Below, piece by piece: positions 1-9,231 of a stretch of 64,000 nt of DNA. A program made the position numbers and the translations under genes. How positions within the stretch are numbered: position 1 is the stretch's first letter; every line of letters starts with the position of its first letter. Origin of the DNA: Microbacterium hydrocarbonoxydans (GTDB lineage Bacteria; Actinomycetota; Actinomycetes; Actinomycetales; Microbacteriaceae); contig NZ_JYJB01000010.1 in the NCBI RefSeq assembly GCF_000956475.1, positions 186,001 through 250,000 of the forward strand. The letters are read 5' to 3'. The notes below the pieces were generated by a model. It made no database searches and was not told where the DNA came from. It saw nothing but the letters and a program-made list of their open reading frames with translations.

Positions 1-548
1 CCGCCCAGGTGCGCACGCACGATCCGGCCCGTGACCGTCAGGTCGATGAGCTGCTGCGCGATGTCATCTCGGGGCTGCAGGCCTGGACTCAGACGAACAC
101 GCCGGAGACCCCTGTCGAGCCGCTGCGTCGTCTCCCGATCGCGAGTATCGGGCACCTCAGGCAGTCGCTGAGCGATGTGCGTCCTCCCGAGCCTCCCGCG
201 CCGCTCGAAGACCGCGCCGGCGACGCGGTCTTCGTCGACGCAGACACGCGCGCGTGGGGCGGTCCTCGATACGCCGAGCTCGAGACCTATGTCGCGGGAC
301 TCGGCGAAGACTTCGACCTCGGCGACGCCTTCCTCGGCGCAGACGACGAGACCCGGCGACCCGTCGATCTGCTCGGACTGCTGGAGATCGCGCACCGCAA
401 CGGGATGACCGAGGGCGAGGAGGTCTCGGTCGTCGAGGCCGTGCGCCCCGACGGCACCACGCGCCGGTTCGCGTTCGGCTCCGTGACCGCGCGCACGAGG
501 AAGGACGACGCAATGGCCCAGGCCGCGAAGGAGCAGGCGGATGACTGA
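1..548 (+). CDS. jetA: Wadjet component JetA (DUF3375), C-terminal part
   Basis: The reading frame is open from the window edge (codons in frame with position 3) to the TGA at 546-548, so only about the last 180 residues are present. The visible part is acidic and matches the C-terminal region of DUF3375 proteins. JetA (MksF-like) is the kleisin-type subunit of the Wadjet SMC complex, which recognises and removes circular plasmid DNA. The identification leans on context: it overlaps jetB by 8 bases and jetC follows. The first GTG at position 9 is internal to the gene, not its true start. Confidence 0.8.
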   Translation, partial: AQVRTHDPARDRQVDELLRDVISGLQAWTQTNTPETPVEPLRRLPIASIGHLRQSLSDVRPPEPPAPLEDRAGDAVFVDADTRAWGGPRYAELETYVAGLGEDFDLGDAFLGADDETRRPVDLLGLLEIAHRNGMTEGEEVSVVEAVRPDGTTRRFAFGSVTARTRKDDAMAQAAKEQADD

Positions 549-1236
549 CCACGATCTCGCCTCGGACGGAGGCTTCATCGAGCCCGTCTCGATGGAGGAG
601 GACCTCCCAGAGCTGTTCCCCGGCGACAGGGGAGTCCTCGACCCGGAGGTGCGCCGGACCCTCGCGCTGATCCTGCACCGCCGATTCCTGCTCGCGGAGC
701 GCAACCGGCAGGAGTGGCGCACGCTCCTCGACAATCAGACCGTGATCGAGTCGCGCCTGAACGACCTCTACATCCGGCTGATCGTCGATCATGAGCACGG
801 TCTCGCCTACAAGCAGCAGATCCGCGTCGACGAGCTCGACATCCCGATTCTGCTGCGCGACACGCCCTACACGCGCTCCGAGACGCTCGTGCTCGTGCAT
901 CTGCGCACCGTGTACGAACGTGAGAACGTGGCGGGCGAGTCGGCGCCTCGTATCGACATCGAAGACGTCGAGCAGACCGTGCTCAGCTACTTCACGGATG
1001 CCGACGGAGACATCTCACGACGGCAGAAGGCCGTGCGCGACGCGATGCGCAAGCTGGCGAACGACGGCATCATCAGCGAGGAGACCACTGGCCGTTACCG
1101 CATCGGGCCACTGGTCGAGGTCGTGCTGAGCGCCCAGAAGCTCACCGAGCTGCGGGACTGGCTGCGCGAATCGGCGCTCGGCCGTGAGGCGGATGCCCTC
1201 ACAGAGCAAGACGCACGGGAAGGCGTTCTGTCATGA
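541..1236 (+). CDS. jetB: Wadjet component JetB (DUF4194)
   Basis: This 231-residue protein matches the DUF4194 / MksE-like accessory subunit in size and position. In Wadjet, JetB (a KITE-type winged-helix protein) bridges the JetA kleisin and the JetC ATPase. Residues 60-90 (EWRTLLDNQTVIESRLNDLY) and the segment around residue 155 (DGDISRRQKAVRDAMRKL), which looks like a winged helix, are typical. The ATG lies inside the end of jetA and the stop overlaps the jetC start by 4 bases, so the three genes are almost certainly translationally coupled. Confidence 0.88.
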   Translation: MTDHDLASDGGFIEPVSMEEDLPELFPGDRGVLDPEVRRTLALILHRRFLLAERNRQEWRTLLDNQTVIESRLNDLYIRLIVDHEHGLAYKQQIRVDELDIPILLRDTPYTRSETLVLVHLRTVYERENVAGESAPRIDIEDVEQTVLSYFTDADGDISRRQKAVRDAMRKLANDGIISEETTGRYRIGPLVEVVLSAQKLTELRDWLRESALGREADALTEQDAREGVLS

Positions 1237-4200
1237 CGATGATCGAGACGCTGTTCGGGCTCATCCCGCAGGGCTCCCGCGGCCAGCAGTGGGTGGCGGA
1301 GGACCTGCAGCTCGTGAACTGGGGAGGCTACGACGGCGGCCCGCACCGAGTGAGGTTCTCGCCCGCCGCGACGCTCCTGTGCGGAGGCTCCGGCTCCGGA
1401 AAGTCGACCCTCATGGACGCGTACATCGCGCTCATGATGCCGCACACCACACCATTCAACGGCGCATCCAACGGCGGGGTCACCGGACGCCCGCGCGGCG
1501 ATGAGCAGCGCAACGTGCTCTCCTACGGACGTGGAAAGCTCGACGAGACGCGCACCGAGGAGGGCACGAAGGTCCAGGTGCTCCGCGGCGACGGCGAGGA
1601 CACCTGGACCGCGATCTCGATGACCTGGCTCGACCACGACGGTGCGCGGTTCACCGCCGTGCGCGCGTGGTACATCCCCGCGGGCGCACGGATCCTGGAG
1701 GACACCGTGCGCGTGCGGGCGACCGTGCACGATGCCTTCGACCTCGCCTCTCTCGAGCGTGCGGCCACTCAGCGCCTCACCGACGCGTCGGTCAGAGCAG
1801 CCGGGCTCGATCCGGTCGGCACCGACCGGGAGTTCTCGGCGCGGCTGCACGCGGTGCTCGGCATCGGCGCCGCGGGTGCCGGATCCAACGCGATGAGCCT
1901 GCTGGCGCGGATCCAGGCCGGCCAGCAGATCACCACGGTCGACGACCTGTACAAGCGCCTCGTGCTGGAAGAGCCCGAGACCATGCGCACGGCCGACGCC
2001 GTGGTCGTGCACTTCGACGAGCTCGAGAGCACCCGCCAGCGCATGCTTGTCGCCCGTCAGCAGGTCGCAGCACTCGAGCCTATTCGCGATCTCCGCGCCA
2101 AGATCGCGACCACGGCCGAGCGCATGCGTCTGATCGACGAGATCGGCGTCTTCGCAGATCCCTCCTCGCTGGCGTCGCTGTGGCGAGCCGAACGGCGCAT
2201 GACGCTGCTGCGCGACGTCGAGGAGGAGCTGCGCGACCGCAAGCTCGCCCTCGACGCGTCGATCCGCGAGAAGCGGGTGCAGGCGGACGCGGCGGATGCC
2301 GAACACGACGGCCTCCGTGACCTTCTTCGCGAAAGCGGCGGCGACAGGCTGGAGACAGCCCAGCGCGAGCTCCGAGGCGTCGAGCGTCGTCTCATGGAGG
2401 CCGAGGACGCGCGGGCGCGCCTCGATCAGGACCTGCGGATGCTGGGCGCCGAGGTCACCACGAAAGAGCAGTTCGACGCGCTGATCAGCCGCGCGCGTGC
2501 CGCGCTCGAGGATTCCGACGCCAAGGGTCGCGCACGCGACGCCTGGGCGCAGGCGCGCAGCGCCAGGGACGCGGCGTCCTCCGACCTCACCCGCCTCGAG
2601 CGCGAGCTCGCGGCATCGGCGTCGTTCACGGGCAACATCCCCGCAGACCTGTACGAGTCCCGCGCCCGTCTCGCCGCAGCCGCCGGTCTCGAGCCGCACG
2701 AGCTGCCGTTCGTGGGCGAGCTCATCGAGGTGAAGACCGAGTTCGAGCCCTGGCGCGAGGCGTTCAACCTCGCGCTCGGCGGTTTTGCGACGACGCTGCT
2801 GCTCGACGTCGCCCACCTCGACAGGTTCCGCGCCGCGATCGACAGCGTCCGCACATCGCGGCGGGTGAACTACCAGGGCGTGCACACCGGGCTTCGTCCA
2901 GGAGGCGGGGGAGCGGCCGACACTCTGCCTGGCAGGCTCGACTACAGCAGCACGCCCTTCACCGGCTGGCTGCAGCTGCGGCTCGAGGAGCGATTCGGCT
3001 TCGTCTGCGTGAACAGCGCCGCAGAACTCGCCGTGCACGATCAGGCTGTGACGATCACCGGGCAGATCTCCCGCGGCGAGCAGGGCGCGCACGGCGGTCA
3101 CGGACGGGCGAACGTGCTCGGCTTCTCGAATCAGTCGAGGCTCCGCGAGCTGCGCGCCTCGCTCGACACCGCACGCCGCGAGCTCGATCAGGCTGAGGTG
3201 CGCCTCGATGTCGCCGCGGCCGATCTCGACGGAATCGACGCCCATCGCGCCGCGTACGCGAGGACCGTCGACGTCACCTGGGACCGGATCGACGTCGCAT
3301 CGCTGCACGCGGAACGTGAGCGCTGGCTGTCGGTCGAATCCGATGTGGCGGAGTCGAACCCCGACATCGCCGCTCTGCGCGGGCAGATCGAGAAGGCGAA
3401 GAAGACAGTGACCCGCCTGCGCGAGGAGATCGCGGCGGCGACGGTCGAGCGCAACCAGGTCGAGACGACCTGGGGCGACATCATCGACGACGTCGACGCG
3501 GGGCAGAAGCTCATGGATGAGGCCGCCGAGGCGGGACGGGTGTTCGACGAGGCGCAGGCCGCCTACCTCGACGACCGGTTCGCCGCGCCGACCGGCAGCT
3601 CGGCGTCGGCATCCGCTCTGCTGAGCCGTTTCGACGGTGCGCTGTCCACCGCAGGGCAGCGGCTGGCCGAGGACCACGCGCGTGCCGTCGACGCCCACCG
3701 CGAGCAGCGCGAGAGCATGCGGCGGCTCATGCAGACGTTCCTCGAGCGCTGGGACAACCCCAACCTGCTGGCAGACCCCGACCTGTACGTCGACGACTTC
3801 GAGAGCATCCTCTCAGCCCTCGAGACGAGCGGCCTCCACGAGCTCGAGGGCGAATGGCGCGACAGCCTGCTGAACCTCTCGGGCAACGACCTCACCAACC
3901 TCGACTCGACGCTGGCGAGATCGCTGCGTGAGATCCGCGAGCGCATCGACCCGATCAACCGGATCATGCAGGACCTGCCGTTCTACGACGACGATCACCG
4001 GCTGCAGATCACGACGCGCGAGAGCCAATCGGAGGCCCGCAAGCGGTTCCGCCGGGATCTGCGCGAGGTCCGCGGTCTCATCGAGAACGCGTCGACGGAT
4101 GCCGAGCGCGAGAACGCCTATCGCAGGATGTCGCGCCTGATCGGTCACCTGCGGCGATCCGCCCCGGACTTCAGCGACCTCGTCGACGTGCGCAACCACG

Positions 4201-4577
4201 TGCGCGTGAGCGCAGAGCGCGTGACGGCTGACACGAAGCAGCACGTGGCGCTCTACGACCACATCGGCGAGAAGTCGGGTGGCGAATCGCAGGAGCTCAT
4301 CGCGTTCATCGTGGGCGCCGCGCTTCGCTATCAGCTGGGGGATGCCGGCGCAGAGCGTCCTCGCTATGCGCCCGTCTTCATGGACGAGGCCCTGATCAAG
4401 GCCGACGCGCACTTCACCAAGCGCGCGATCGGCGCCTGGCGCGGGCTGGGCTTCCAGCTCGTGATCGGCGCTCCCAACGACAAGTACAGTGCGATAGAGC
4501 CCCACGTCGACGTGGAGTACGACATCCTCAAGGACACGCAGGGGCGCTCGTGGGCGAAGCTGAAGGTCGGTCTCTGA
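1233..4577 (+). CDS. jetC: Wadjet component JetC, SMC-like ATPase
   Basis: A 1114-residue SMC/MukB-like ATPase. The Walker A motif GGSGSGKST is at residues 51-59, followed by two long charged coiled-coil arms around a hinge (about 300-980). The ABC signature GEKSGGESQ is near residue 1011 and Walker B (APVFMDEALIKAD) near 1047. In Wadjet, dimers of this protein extrude DNA loops and the complex cleaves closed circular DNA through JetD. Length and motif order fit JetC/MksB. The usual fourth subunit JetD (DUF3322/DUF2220 nuclease) does not follow: the next gene is a phosphate transporter. Confidence 0.92.
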   Translation: MTMIETLFGLIPQGSRGQQWVAEDLQLVNWGGYDGGPHRVRFSPAATLLCGGSGSGKSTLMDAYIALMMPHTTPFNGASNGGVTGRPRGDEQRNVLSYGRGKLDETRTEEGTKVQVLRGDGEDTWTAISMTWLDHDGARFTAVRAWYIPAGARILEDTVRVRATVHDAFDLASLERAATQRLTDASVRAAGLDPVGTDREFSARLHAVLGIGAAGAGSNAMSLLARIQAGQQITTVDDLYKRLVLEEPETMRTADAVVVHFDELESTRQRMLVARQQVAALEPIRDLRAKIATTAERMRLIDEIGVFADPSSLASLWRAERRMTLLRDVEEELRDRKLALDASIREKRVQADAADAEHDGLRDLLRESGGDRLETAQRELRGVERRLMEAEDARARLDQDLRMLGAEVTTKEQFDALISRARAALEDSDAKGRARDAWAQARSARDAASSDLTRLERELAASASFTGNIPADLYESRARLAAAAGLEPHELPFVGELIEVKTEFEPWREAFNLALGGFATTLLLDVAHLDRFRAAIDSVRTSRRVNYQGVHTGLRPGGGGAADTLPGRLDYSSTPFTGWLQLRLEERFGFVCVNSAAELAVHDQAVTITGQISRGEQGAHGGHGRANVLGFSNQSRLRELRASLDTARRELDQAEVRLDVAAADLDGIDAHRAAYARTVDVTWDRIDVASLHAERERWLSVESDVAESNPDIAALRGQIEKAKKTVTRLREEIAAATVERNQVETTWGDIIDDVDAGQKLMDEAAEAGRVFDEAQAAYLDDRFAAPTGSSASASALLSRFDGALSTAGQRLAEDHARAVDAHREQRESMRRLMQTFLERWDNPNLLADPDLYVDDFESILSALETSGLHELEGEWRDSLLNLSGNDLTNLDSTLARSLREIRERIDPINRIMQDLPFYDDDHRLQITTRESQSEARKRFRRDLREVRGLIENASTDAERENAYRRMSRLIGHLRRSAPDFSDLVDVRNHVRVSAERVTADTKQHVALYDHIGEKSGGESQELIAFIVGAALRYQLGDAGAERPRYAPVFMDEALIKADAHFTKRAIGAWRGLGFQLVIGAPNDKYSAIEPHVDVEYDILKDTQGRSWAKLKVGL

Positions 4578-4672
4578 GCGGTCCTCCCACTCAGAACGGC
4601 GTTGTTTGAACGTCGGGTGAACTCTTCCAGAAGACGGGATCCCGGCGCCGCGAGCGGTGCGAGACTCGCACC

Positions 4673-5866
4673 ATGTCCGGCGAGTTCCTCATCCTGATCC
4701 TCGTGATCGTCACGGCCATCGGCTTCGACTTCACGAACGGCTTCCACGACACCGGCAACGCGATGGCCACGTCCATCGCCACCGGTGCGCTGAGGCCCAA
4801 GGCGGCCGTCACGATCGCGGCGATCCTGAACCTGGTCGGGGCGTTCCTGTCGGTGGAGGTCGCGGCGACCATCACCAAGGACGTGCTGAAGATCCAGACC
4901 GAGACCGGCGGTCTCGTCGAGGGACTCAGCGCCCAGACCGCGATGACGATCATCTTCGCGGGCCTCGTCGGCGGCATCCTGTGGAACCTCATCACCTGGC
5001 TGCTCGGACTCCCGTCGAGCTCCTCGCACGCGCTGTTCGGCGGCCTGATCGGAGCCGGCCTCGCCGGCGCCGTGACGATCAACTGGGCCGGCATCATCGG
5101 CAAGATCATCGTTCCCGCCTTCCTGTCGCCCGTCATCGCCGGGGTGGTCGCCGCGATCGGCACCTTCCTCGTGTACGCGATCACCAAGGGCGTCGCCGAG
5201 CGCCGTCGCGAGGCCGGGTTCCGCTGGGGGCAGATCGGCACGGCGTCCCTCGTCTCCCTCGCCCACGGCACCGGCGATGCGCAGAAGACGATGGGCGTCA
5301 TCGCGCTCGCGCTCATCGCCCATGGATCACTGACCACTCAGGGCATCGAGGACGACGGCCTGCCGGTCTGGATCATCGTCGTCTGCGGACTCGCGATCGC
5401 CGTCGGCACCTACCTTGGCGGCTGGCGGATCATCCGCACACTCGGAAAGGGTCTCGTCGAGATCGATTCGCCGCAGGGCATGGCGGCGGAGGCCTCGTCG
5501 GCCGCGATCATCCTGACCTCGAGCTCGATGGGCATGGCGCTGTCGACCACCCACGTCGCGACGGGATCGATCCTCGGCTCGGGTGTCGGCAGGCCCGGAG
5601 GCGTCGTGCGCTGGGGCGTCGCAGGACGCATGGCTGCGGCCTGGCTCATCACGATGCCTGCGGCGGGCATCGTCGGCGCGCTCTGCTACTTCATCGCGAA
5701 CGGCATCGGCGGGGTCGCCGGCGCGATCACGGTCTTCGCGCTCCTGATCGTCCTCTCCGCGTACATGTACCTGCGCAGCCGCCGTCAGAAGGTCGATGCC
5801 TCGAACGTGAACGCCGAGTGGGACGGCAAGGTCGTCCCTGAGGCCTCAGCCGCCACCGCAGCCTGA
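4673..5866 (+). CDS. pit: Pit-family inorganic phosphate transporter
   Basis: A 397-residue polytopic membrane protein of the low-affinity phosphate:H+ symporter family (PHO4/Pit). The duplicated signature is visible twice: GFDFTNGFHDTGNA at residues 17-30, and SLAHGTGDAQKTMG near residues 194-207. About ten hydrophobic segments span the protein. The ATG at 4673 follows 95 bases of non-coding sequence. A GAGACT hexamer six bases upstream suggests a leaderless transcript. It is followed after 27 bases by a small membrane protein gene, probably in the same operon. Confidence 0.93.
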   Translation: MSGEFLILILVIVTAIGFDFTNGFHDTGNAMATSIATGALRPKAAVTIAAILNLVGAFLSVEVAATITKDVLKIQTETGGLVEGLSAQTAMTIIFAGLVGGILWNLITWLLGLPSSSSHALFGGLIGAGLAGAVTINWAGIIGKIIVPAFLSPVIAGVVAAIGTFLVYAITKGVAERRREAGFRWGQIGTASLVSLAHGTGDAQKTMGVIALALIAHGSLTTQGIEDDGLPVWIIVVCGLAIAVGTYLGGWRIIRTLGKGLVEIDSPQGMAAEASSAAIILTSSSMGMALSTTHVATGSILGSGVGRPGGVVRWGVAGRMAAAWLITMPAAGIVGALCYFIANGIGGVAGAITVFALLIVLSAYMYLRSRRQKVDASNVNAEWDGKVVPEASAATAA

Positions 5867-5893
5867 TCCGCACGCGAGAGAATCGGAGCACTC

Positions 5894-6169
5894 ATGGACA
5901 TCATCTGGAGCGACATCGCCCTCGCCGCCGGCCGCGTGCTGCTCGTGGGCGCGCTGTTCGGCGCCGGCCTTCCCGCTCTGTTCGCCCTCGGCCTGCGTCT
6001 GCACGCGGCGGGATCCGGCGACCTCGACGGCGCCGAGCGACGGTCGGCTCTCACCGTCGTCGCGTACCTGCTCTTCGCGATCGTCGTCGCTGCGGTCGTC
6101 ACGGGCGTCCTGTGGATCACCCGGTCGAGCCTGCACCACTATCTCGGCATCTCCCTGTTCGGAGCCTGA
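5894..6169 (+). CDS. small two-helix membrane protein
   Basis: A 91-residue protein with two clear hydrophobic segments (about residues 8-32 and 52-74), a short charged loop between them, and no recognised domain. GGAG lies 9 bases before the ATG. It sits between the pit transporter and a DUF3349 gene with 27- and 10-base gaps, so it is probably co-transcribed with pit. A role as an accessory of the transporter is only a guess from position. Confidence 0.75.
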   Translation: MDIIWSDIALAAGRVLLVGALFGAGLPALFALGLRLHAAGSGDLDGAERRSALTVVAYLLFAIVVAAVVTGVLWITRSSLHHYLGISLFGA

Positions 6170-6179
6170 GGAGCCTGAC

Positions 6180-6815
6180 ATGCCCGACTCCGTCGTCTCA
6201 TCGATCCTGCGCTGGCTGCGCGCCGGCTACCCCGAGGGCGTTCCGCCGAAGGACTACTACCCCCTGCTCGCTCTTCTGCGCGACACCCTGAGCCGCGAGG
6301 AGTTCGAGGAGGTCATCACGCGGATCGAGTCGCTGGACGCCGATCCGATCCGTGTTCGGGACATCAGGGCGGCGATCGAGCACGTGACCTCGGAGCGCCC
6401 CGGCGACGACGACGTGCGGGCCGTCGCAGCCCGTCTGGCGGCGGTGGGCTGGCCGCTCAGCGGCGGTGCGCGAAAGCGCGCGCAGCAGCACGCTGCGGAG
6501 TACCCGGTCGACCCGGCGCCGGTGCACGCCAACCCCGTGCAGCGGGCGCTGGCATGGCTGCGGGCCGGCTACCCCGACGGCATCCCCTCGACAGACTACG
6601 TGCCGATCCTCGCGCTGCTGCGTCGCCGTCTGAACGACGACGAGGTGCGCGAGGTCGCCGACGCGCTCATCTCGCACGACATCGAGGAGGACGGTGTCGT
6701 CTCGCGCGTCGAGGCGCAGGTGCTGATGACGAAGATCCTCGGCGAGCTGCCCTCCGACGAAGACCTGCACCGCGTCGAAGCCCGCCTCGCCGAGTCGGGC
6801 TGGAATCTGGTCTGA
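6180..6815 (+). CDS. DUF3349 domain protein with two tandem copies
   Basis: A 211-residue soluble protein built from two copies of the actinobacterial DUF3349 domain. The copies begin RWLRAGYPEGVPPKDYYPLL (residue 11) and AWLRAGYPDGIPSTDYVPIL (about residue 124), and each ends in an ARL/RLA-x-x-GW motif. DUF3349 is a small helical fold of unknown function. Single-domain forms are common in mycobacteria, so this looks like an internal duplication. The start is 10 bases after the preceding membrane-protein gene. Confidence 0.85.
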   Translation: MPDSVVSSILRWLRAGYPEGVPPKDYYPLLALLRDTLSREEFEEVITRIESLDADPIRVRDIRAAIEHVTSERPGDDDVRAVAARLAAVGWPLSGGARKRAQQHAAEYPVDPAPVHANPVQRALAWLRAGYPDGIPSTDYVPILALLRRRLNDDEVREVADALISHDIEEDGVVSRVEAQVLMTKILGELPSDEDLHRVEARLAESGWNLV

Positions 6816-6826
6816 GGCGCGGCCCA

Positions 6827-6832
6827 TAGGCT
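6827..6832 (+). promoter_or_regulatory. -10 box, leaderless pattern (acetyltransferase)
   Basis: TAGGCT exactly 6 bases before ATG 6839; no ribosome-binding site. Confidence 0.6.
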
Positions 6833-6838
6833 GGCGTC

Positions 6839-7279
6839 ATGACGAGCATCCACGCGATCACCGCCTCGGACCACGACGAGTGGAAGGCGCTGTGGGCAGG
6901 ATACCTCACCTTCTACGACGCGGAGATCGCCGACGACGTCACGGAGCACACGTTCGGTCGGATCGTCGACGACGCCGAGCTCCACGGCGCGATCGCACGC
7001 GACGAGCAGGGCCGTGCGATCGGGATCGTGCACTGGCTGACACATGCGGCCACGTGGAGCACGGGCTCGTACTGCTATCTCGAGGATCTCTTCGTAGCGC
7101 CCGATGTGCGCGGCGGCGGCGCGGGACGCGCGCTCATCGCTCACGTGAAGGGCTGGGCCGAGCACCACGGCAGCGCCAAGGTGTACTGGCTCACGCAGGA
7201 GGGCAACGACACCGCCCGGCGACTGTACGACAGCATGGCCGTGCACACCGGCTACACGCACTATCAGATCGCGCTCTGA
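6839..7279 (+). CDS. GNAT family N-acetyltransferase
   Basis: A 146-residue single-domain GNAT. The acetyl-CoA binding motif is visible at residues 86-100 (VAPDVRGGGAGRALI, matching the R/Q-x-x-G-x-G/A loop), followed by the usual C-terminal NDTARRLYDS segment. The substrate cannot be told from the sequence. The gene appears to have its own promoter: TAGGCT lies exactly 6 bases before the ATG with no Shine-Dalgarno sequence. Confidence 0.9.
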   Translation: MTSIHAITASDHDEWKALWAGYLTFYDAEIADDVTEHTFGRIVDDAELHGAIARDEQGRAIGIVHWLTHAATWSTGSYCYLEDLFVAPDVRGGGAGRALIAHVKGWAEHHGSAKVYWLTQEGNDTARRLYDSMAVHTGYTHYQIAL

Positions 7280-7322
7280 TCGCCGGCGGAACAAGGCGCG
7301 AGCCGGCGACGTTGACCCCCTC

Positions 7323-8387
7323 GTGGACATCTTCGACAGCGTCGTGATCGGAGCAGGGCAAGCCGGGCTCTCGACGTCGTACCATCTGAGTCGCCTCGGC
7401 ATCCGCCACGTCGTGCTCGATGCGGACGACGAACCCGGCGGGGCCTGGCGTCACCGGTGGGACGCGCTGACCATGCGCGACGTGCACGGCGTCGCAGAGC
7501 TTCCCGGTGAGGCCGCCCCACCCCGCGACTCCCAGCGCGCGAACATCGCAGTGCCCGCATACTTCGCGGCCTATGAGAAGACGCACCGGCTGCCGATCGT
7601 CCGGCCCGTGCGTGCCGATCGCGTGGACGATGACGGCGGCGTGCTCGTCGTGCACGCGGGGGAGCGCGAGTGGCGCACGAAGACCCTGGTGAACGCCACG
7701 GGCACCTGGACCCATCCCTTCCTGCCGCACTATCCGGGCATGGAGACGTTCCTGGGCGAACAGCTGCACACGGTCGACTATCCCGGACCCGAGCACTTCA
7801 TCGGCAAGCGTGTGCTGGTCGTGGGCGGCGGCGCATCGGCCGTGCAGTTCCTCGGCGCTCTCGCGCCCCTCACGCAGGTCTCCTGGGTCACCCGCCGCGA
7901 GCCCGTGTGGCGTGACGACGACTTCACCCCCGAAGCGGGAGCCGCAGCCGTCGCGCTCGTCGAGCAGCGGGTGGCGCAGGGCCTGCCGCCGCAAAGCGTC
8001 GTGAGCGTGACCGGCCTCATGCTGCGTCCCCAGGAGCGGGAGGCTGAGCGGCTCGGCGTGTACGCGGCCCGTCGGCCGATGTTCGAGCGCATCGAGCCCG
8101 ACGGCGTGCGCTGGGCCGACGGCTCGTTCGAGCGAGTGGACGCGATCCTCTGGGCGACCGGGTTCCGCCCTGCCGTCGGCCACCTGGCGCCGCTGCATCT
8201 GCGTTCGGCCGCAGGAGGCATCCAGCTCGACCGCCACGGGCGCGGCACCACCGCAGTGGCTGATCCGCGGATCCAGCTGGTGGGCTACGGCCCCTCGGCC
8301 AGCACGATCGGCGCGAACAGGGCAGGGCGATCAGCGGCGAAGGGCGTGCAGCGGATGCTGGCGGCAGAGCTCTCCGCGACGCACTGA
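7323..8387 (+). CDS. FAD/NAD(P)-binding oxidoreductase (flavin monooxygenase-like)
   Basis: A 354-residue two-dinucleotide-fold flavoprotein. The FAD-binding loop GAGQAG is at residues 10-15, the NAD(P)H-binding loop GGGASA near 167-172, and the ATGFRP motif, conserved in this group, near 278-283. This is the architecture of flavin-containing monooxygenase / thioredoxin-reductase-like enzymes. Substrate unknown. The start chosen is GTG 7323, 43 bases after the acetyltransferase, because the nucleotide-binding strand begins immediately after it. Confidence 0.87.
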   Translation: MDIFDSVVIGAGQAGLSTSYHLSRLGIRHVVLDADDEPGGAWRHRWDALTMRDVHGVAELPGEAAPPRDSQRANIAVPAYFAAYEKTHRLPIVRPVRADRVDDDGGVLVVHAGEREWRTKTLVNATGTWTHPFLPHYPGMETFLGEQLHTVDYPGPEHFIGKRVLVVGGGASAVQFLGALAPLTQVSWVTRREPVWRDDDFTPEAGAAAVALVEQRVAQGLPPQSVVSVTGLMLRPQEREAERLGVYAARRPMFERIEPDGVRWADGSFERVDAILWATGFRPAVGHLAPLHLRSAAGGIQLDRHGRGTTAVADPRIQLVGYGPSASTIGANRAGRSAAKGVQRMLAAELSATH

Positions 8388-8427
8388 GAGACCGAAGTCG
8401 TGATCGGTAGGGTAAGCCGTCGCTCGA

Positions 8428-8433
8428 TAGCCT
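8428..8433 (+). promoter_or_regulatory. -10 box, leaderless pattern (membrane protein 8440)
   Basis: TAGCCT exactly 6 bases before ATG 8440. Confidence 0.6.
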
Positions 8434-8439
8434 GAGCAC

Positions 8440-9231
8440 ATGCTCCGCATCGTCTTCCTGATCGTCTGGCTGCTGTTGTCGGCATGGCTCCTCGTCTGGA
8501 CCGGCGAGGGCCTTTTCGGCGTGGACCAGCGCCACTCGATCCTGCCGTTCGCGGGCGAGGACACCCTGGGCGCGCCGATCATGATCGGAGTCGCGTGGGG
8601 GCTCATCCTCACCTTCAGCGGCACCATGTCGGGTCTCGGGCGCCGCAAGAAGGTGCGCGGCGAAGCGCACATCGGTGTGGGTCGCATCGTCGAGATCTCG
8701 CGCACCGGACTCACCGTGAACGACGTGCCGCAGTACGACATCTTCATCCGGGTGACTCCGCGCGATGGCGATGAGTTCGTCGCCCAGATGCGGACGCTCG
8801 TCGACGCGAGCGACTTCGCCGACCTGCAGGTCGGTCAGCCGCTGCCGGTCCGCTACAGTCTCACGGACCAGGACACCATCGAACTCGCCGATGTGACGGA
8901 TCCGCTCGTGCACGCAGCCCTCCTGCAGTGGCGCATCGATCGCGGACTCATCGACCCTCGGCTGGTCAAGGCGAGGACGACGGGCACGCAGGTGCCGGCA
9001 TCCGTTCTCGAGATGCGGCCGACCGGACGGCGGCTGGAGGGCCAGAGCGAGCTCGCCCTCAAAGTGCTGATGGCACCGGAGGGAGCTGCGACCTGGGAGG
9101 CCGAGACGACCGTGTTCGCGTACCCGCAGGCCCTGTCGCACTTCCAGGTGGGCGCGCCGCTCTGGGCGTTCTACCGTCGGGAGGATCCGCAGACGGTTGC
9201 GGTCACGATCGAGAAGGAGGAGGGGCGATGA
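8440..9231 (+). CDS. membrane-anchored protein of unknown function
   Basis: A 263-residue protein with two N-terminal transmembrane segments (about 3-20 and 46-65) and a cytosolic or exported beta-rich remainder. The latter contains two similar halves (about 78-145 and 180-263), each with a pattern like VGRIVEISRTGLTVNDVP and ending in a P-x-x-V-x-Y/F-Y/R segment, as seen in DUF3592-like proteins. A TAGCCT hexamer lies exactly 6 bases before the ATG. The stop overlaps the next gene by 4 bases (ATGA), so the two are coupled. Confidence 0.78.
   Translation: MLRIVFLIVWLLLSAWLLVWTGEGLFGVDQRHSILPFAGEDTLGAPIMIGVAWGLILTFSGTMSGLGRRKKVRGEAHIGVGRIVEISRTGLTVNDVPQYDIFIRVTPRDGDEFVAQMRTLVDASDFADLQVGQPLPVRYSLTDQDTIELADVTDPLVHAALLQWRIDRGLIDPRLVKARTTGTQVPASVLEMRPTGRRLEGQSELALKVLMAPEGAATWEAETTVFAYPQALSHFQVGAPLWAFYRREDPQTVAVTIEKEEGR

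Noticed and set aside
1095..3698. Very long open frame (867 codons) antisense to jetC, and similar long antisense frames at 18171-21107 and 28561-31035
   Set aside because: These mirror the third-position GC bias of real genes on the other strand. They have no recognisable domains or ribosome-binding sites and the sense genes are certain.
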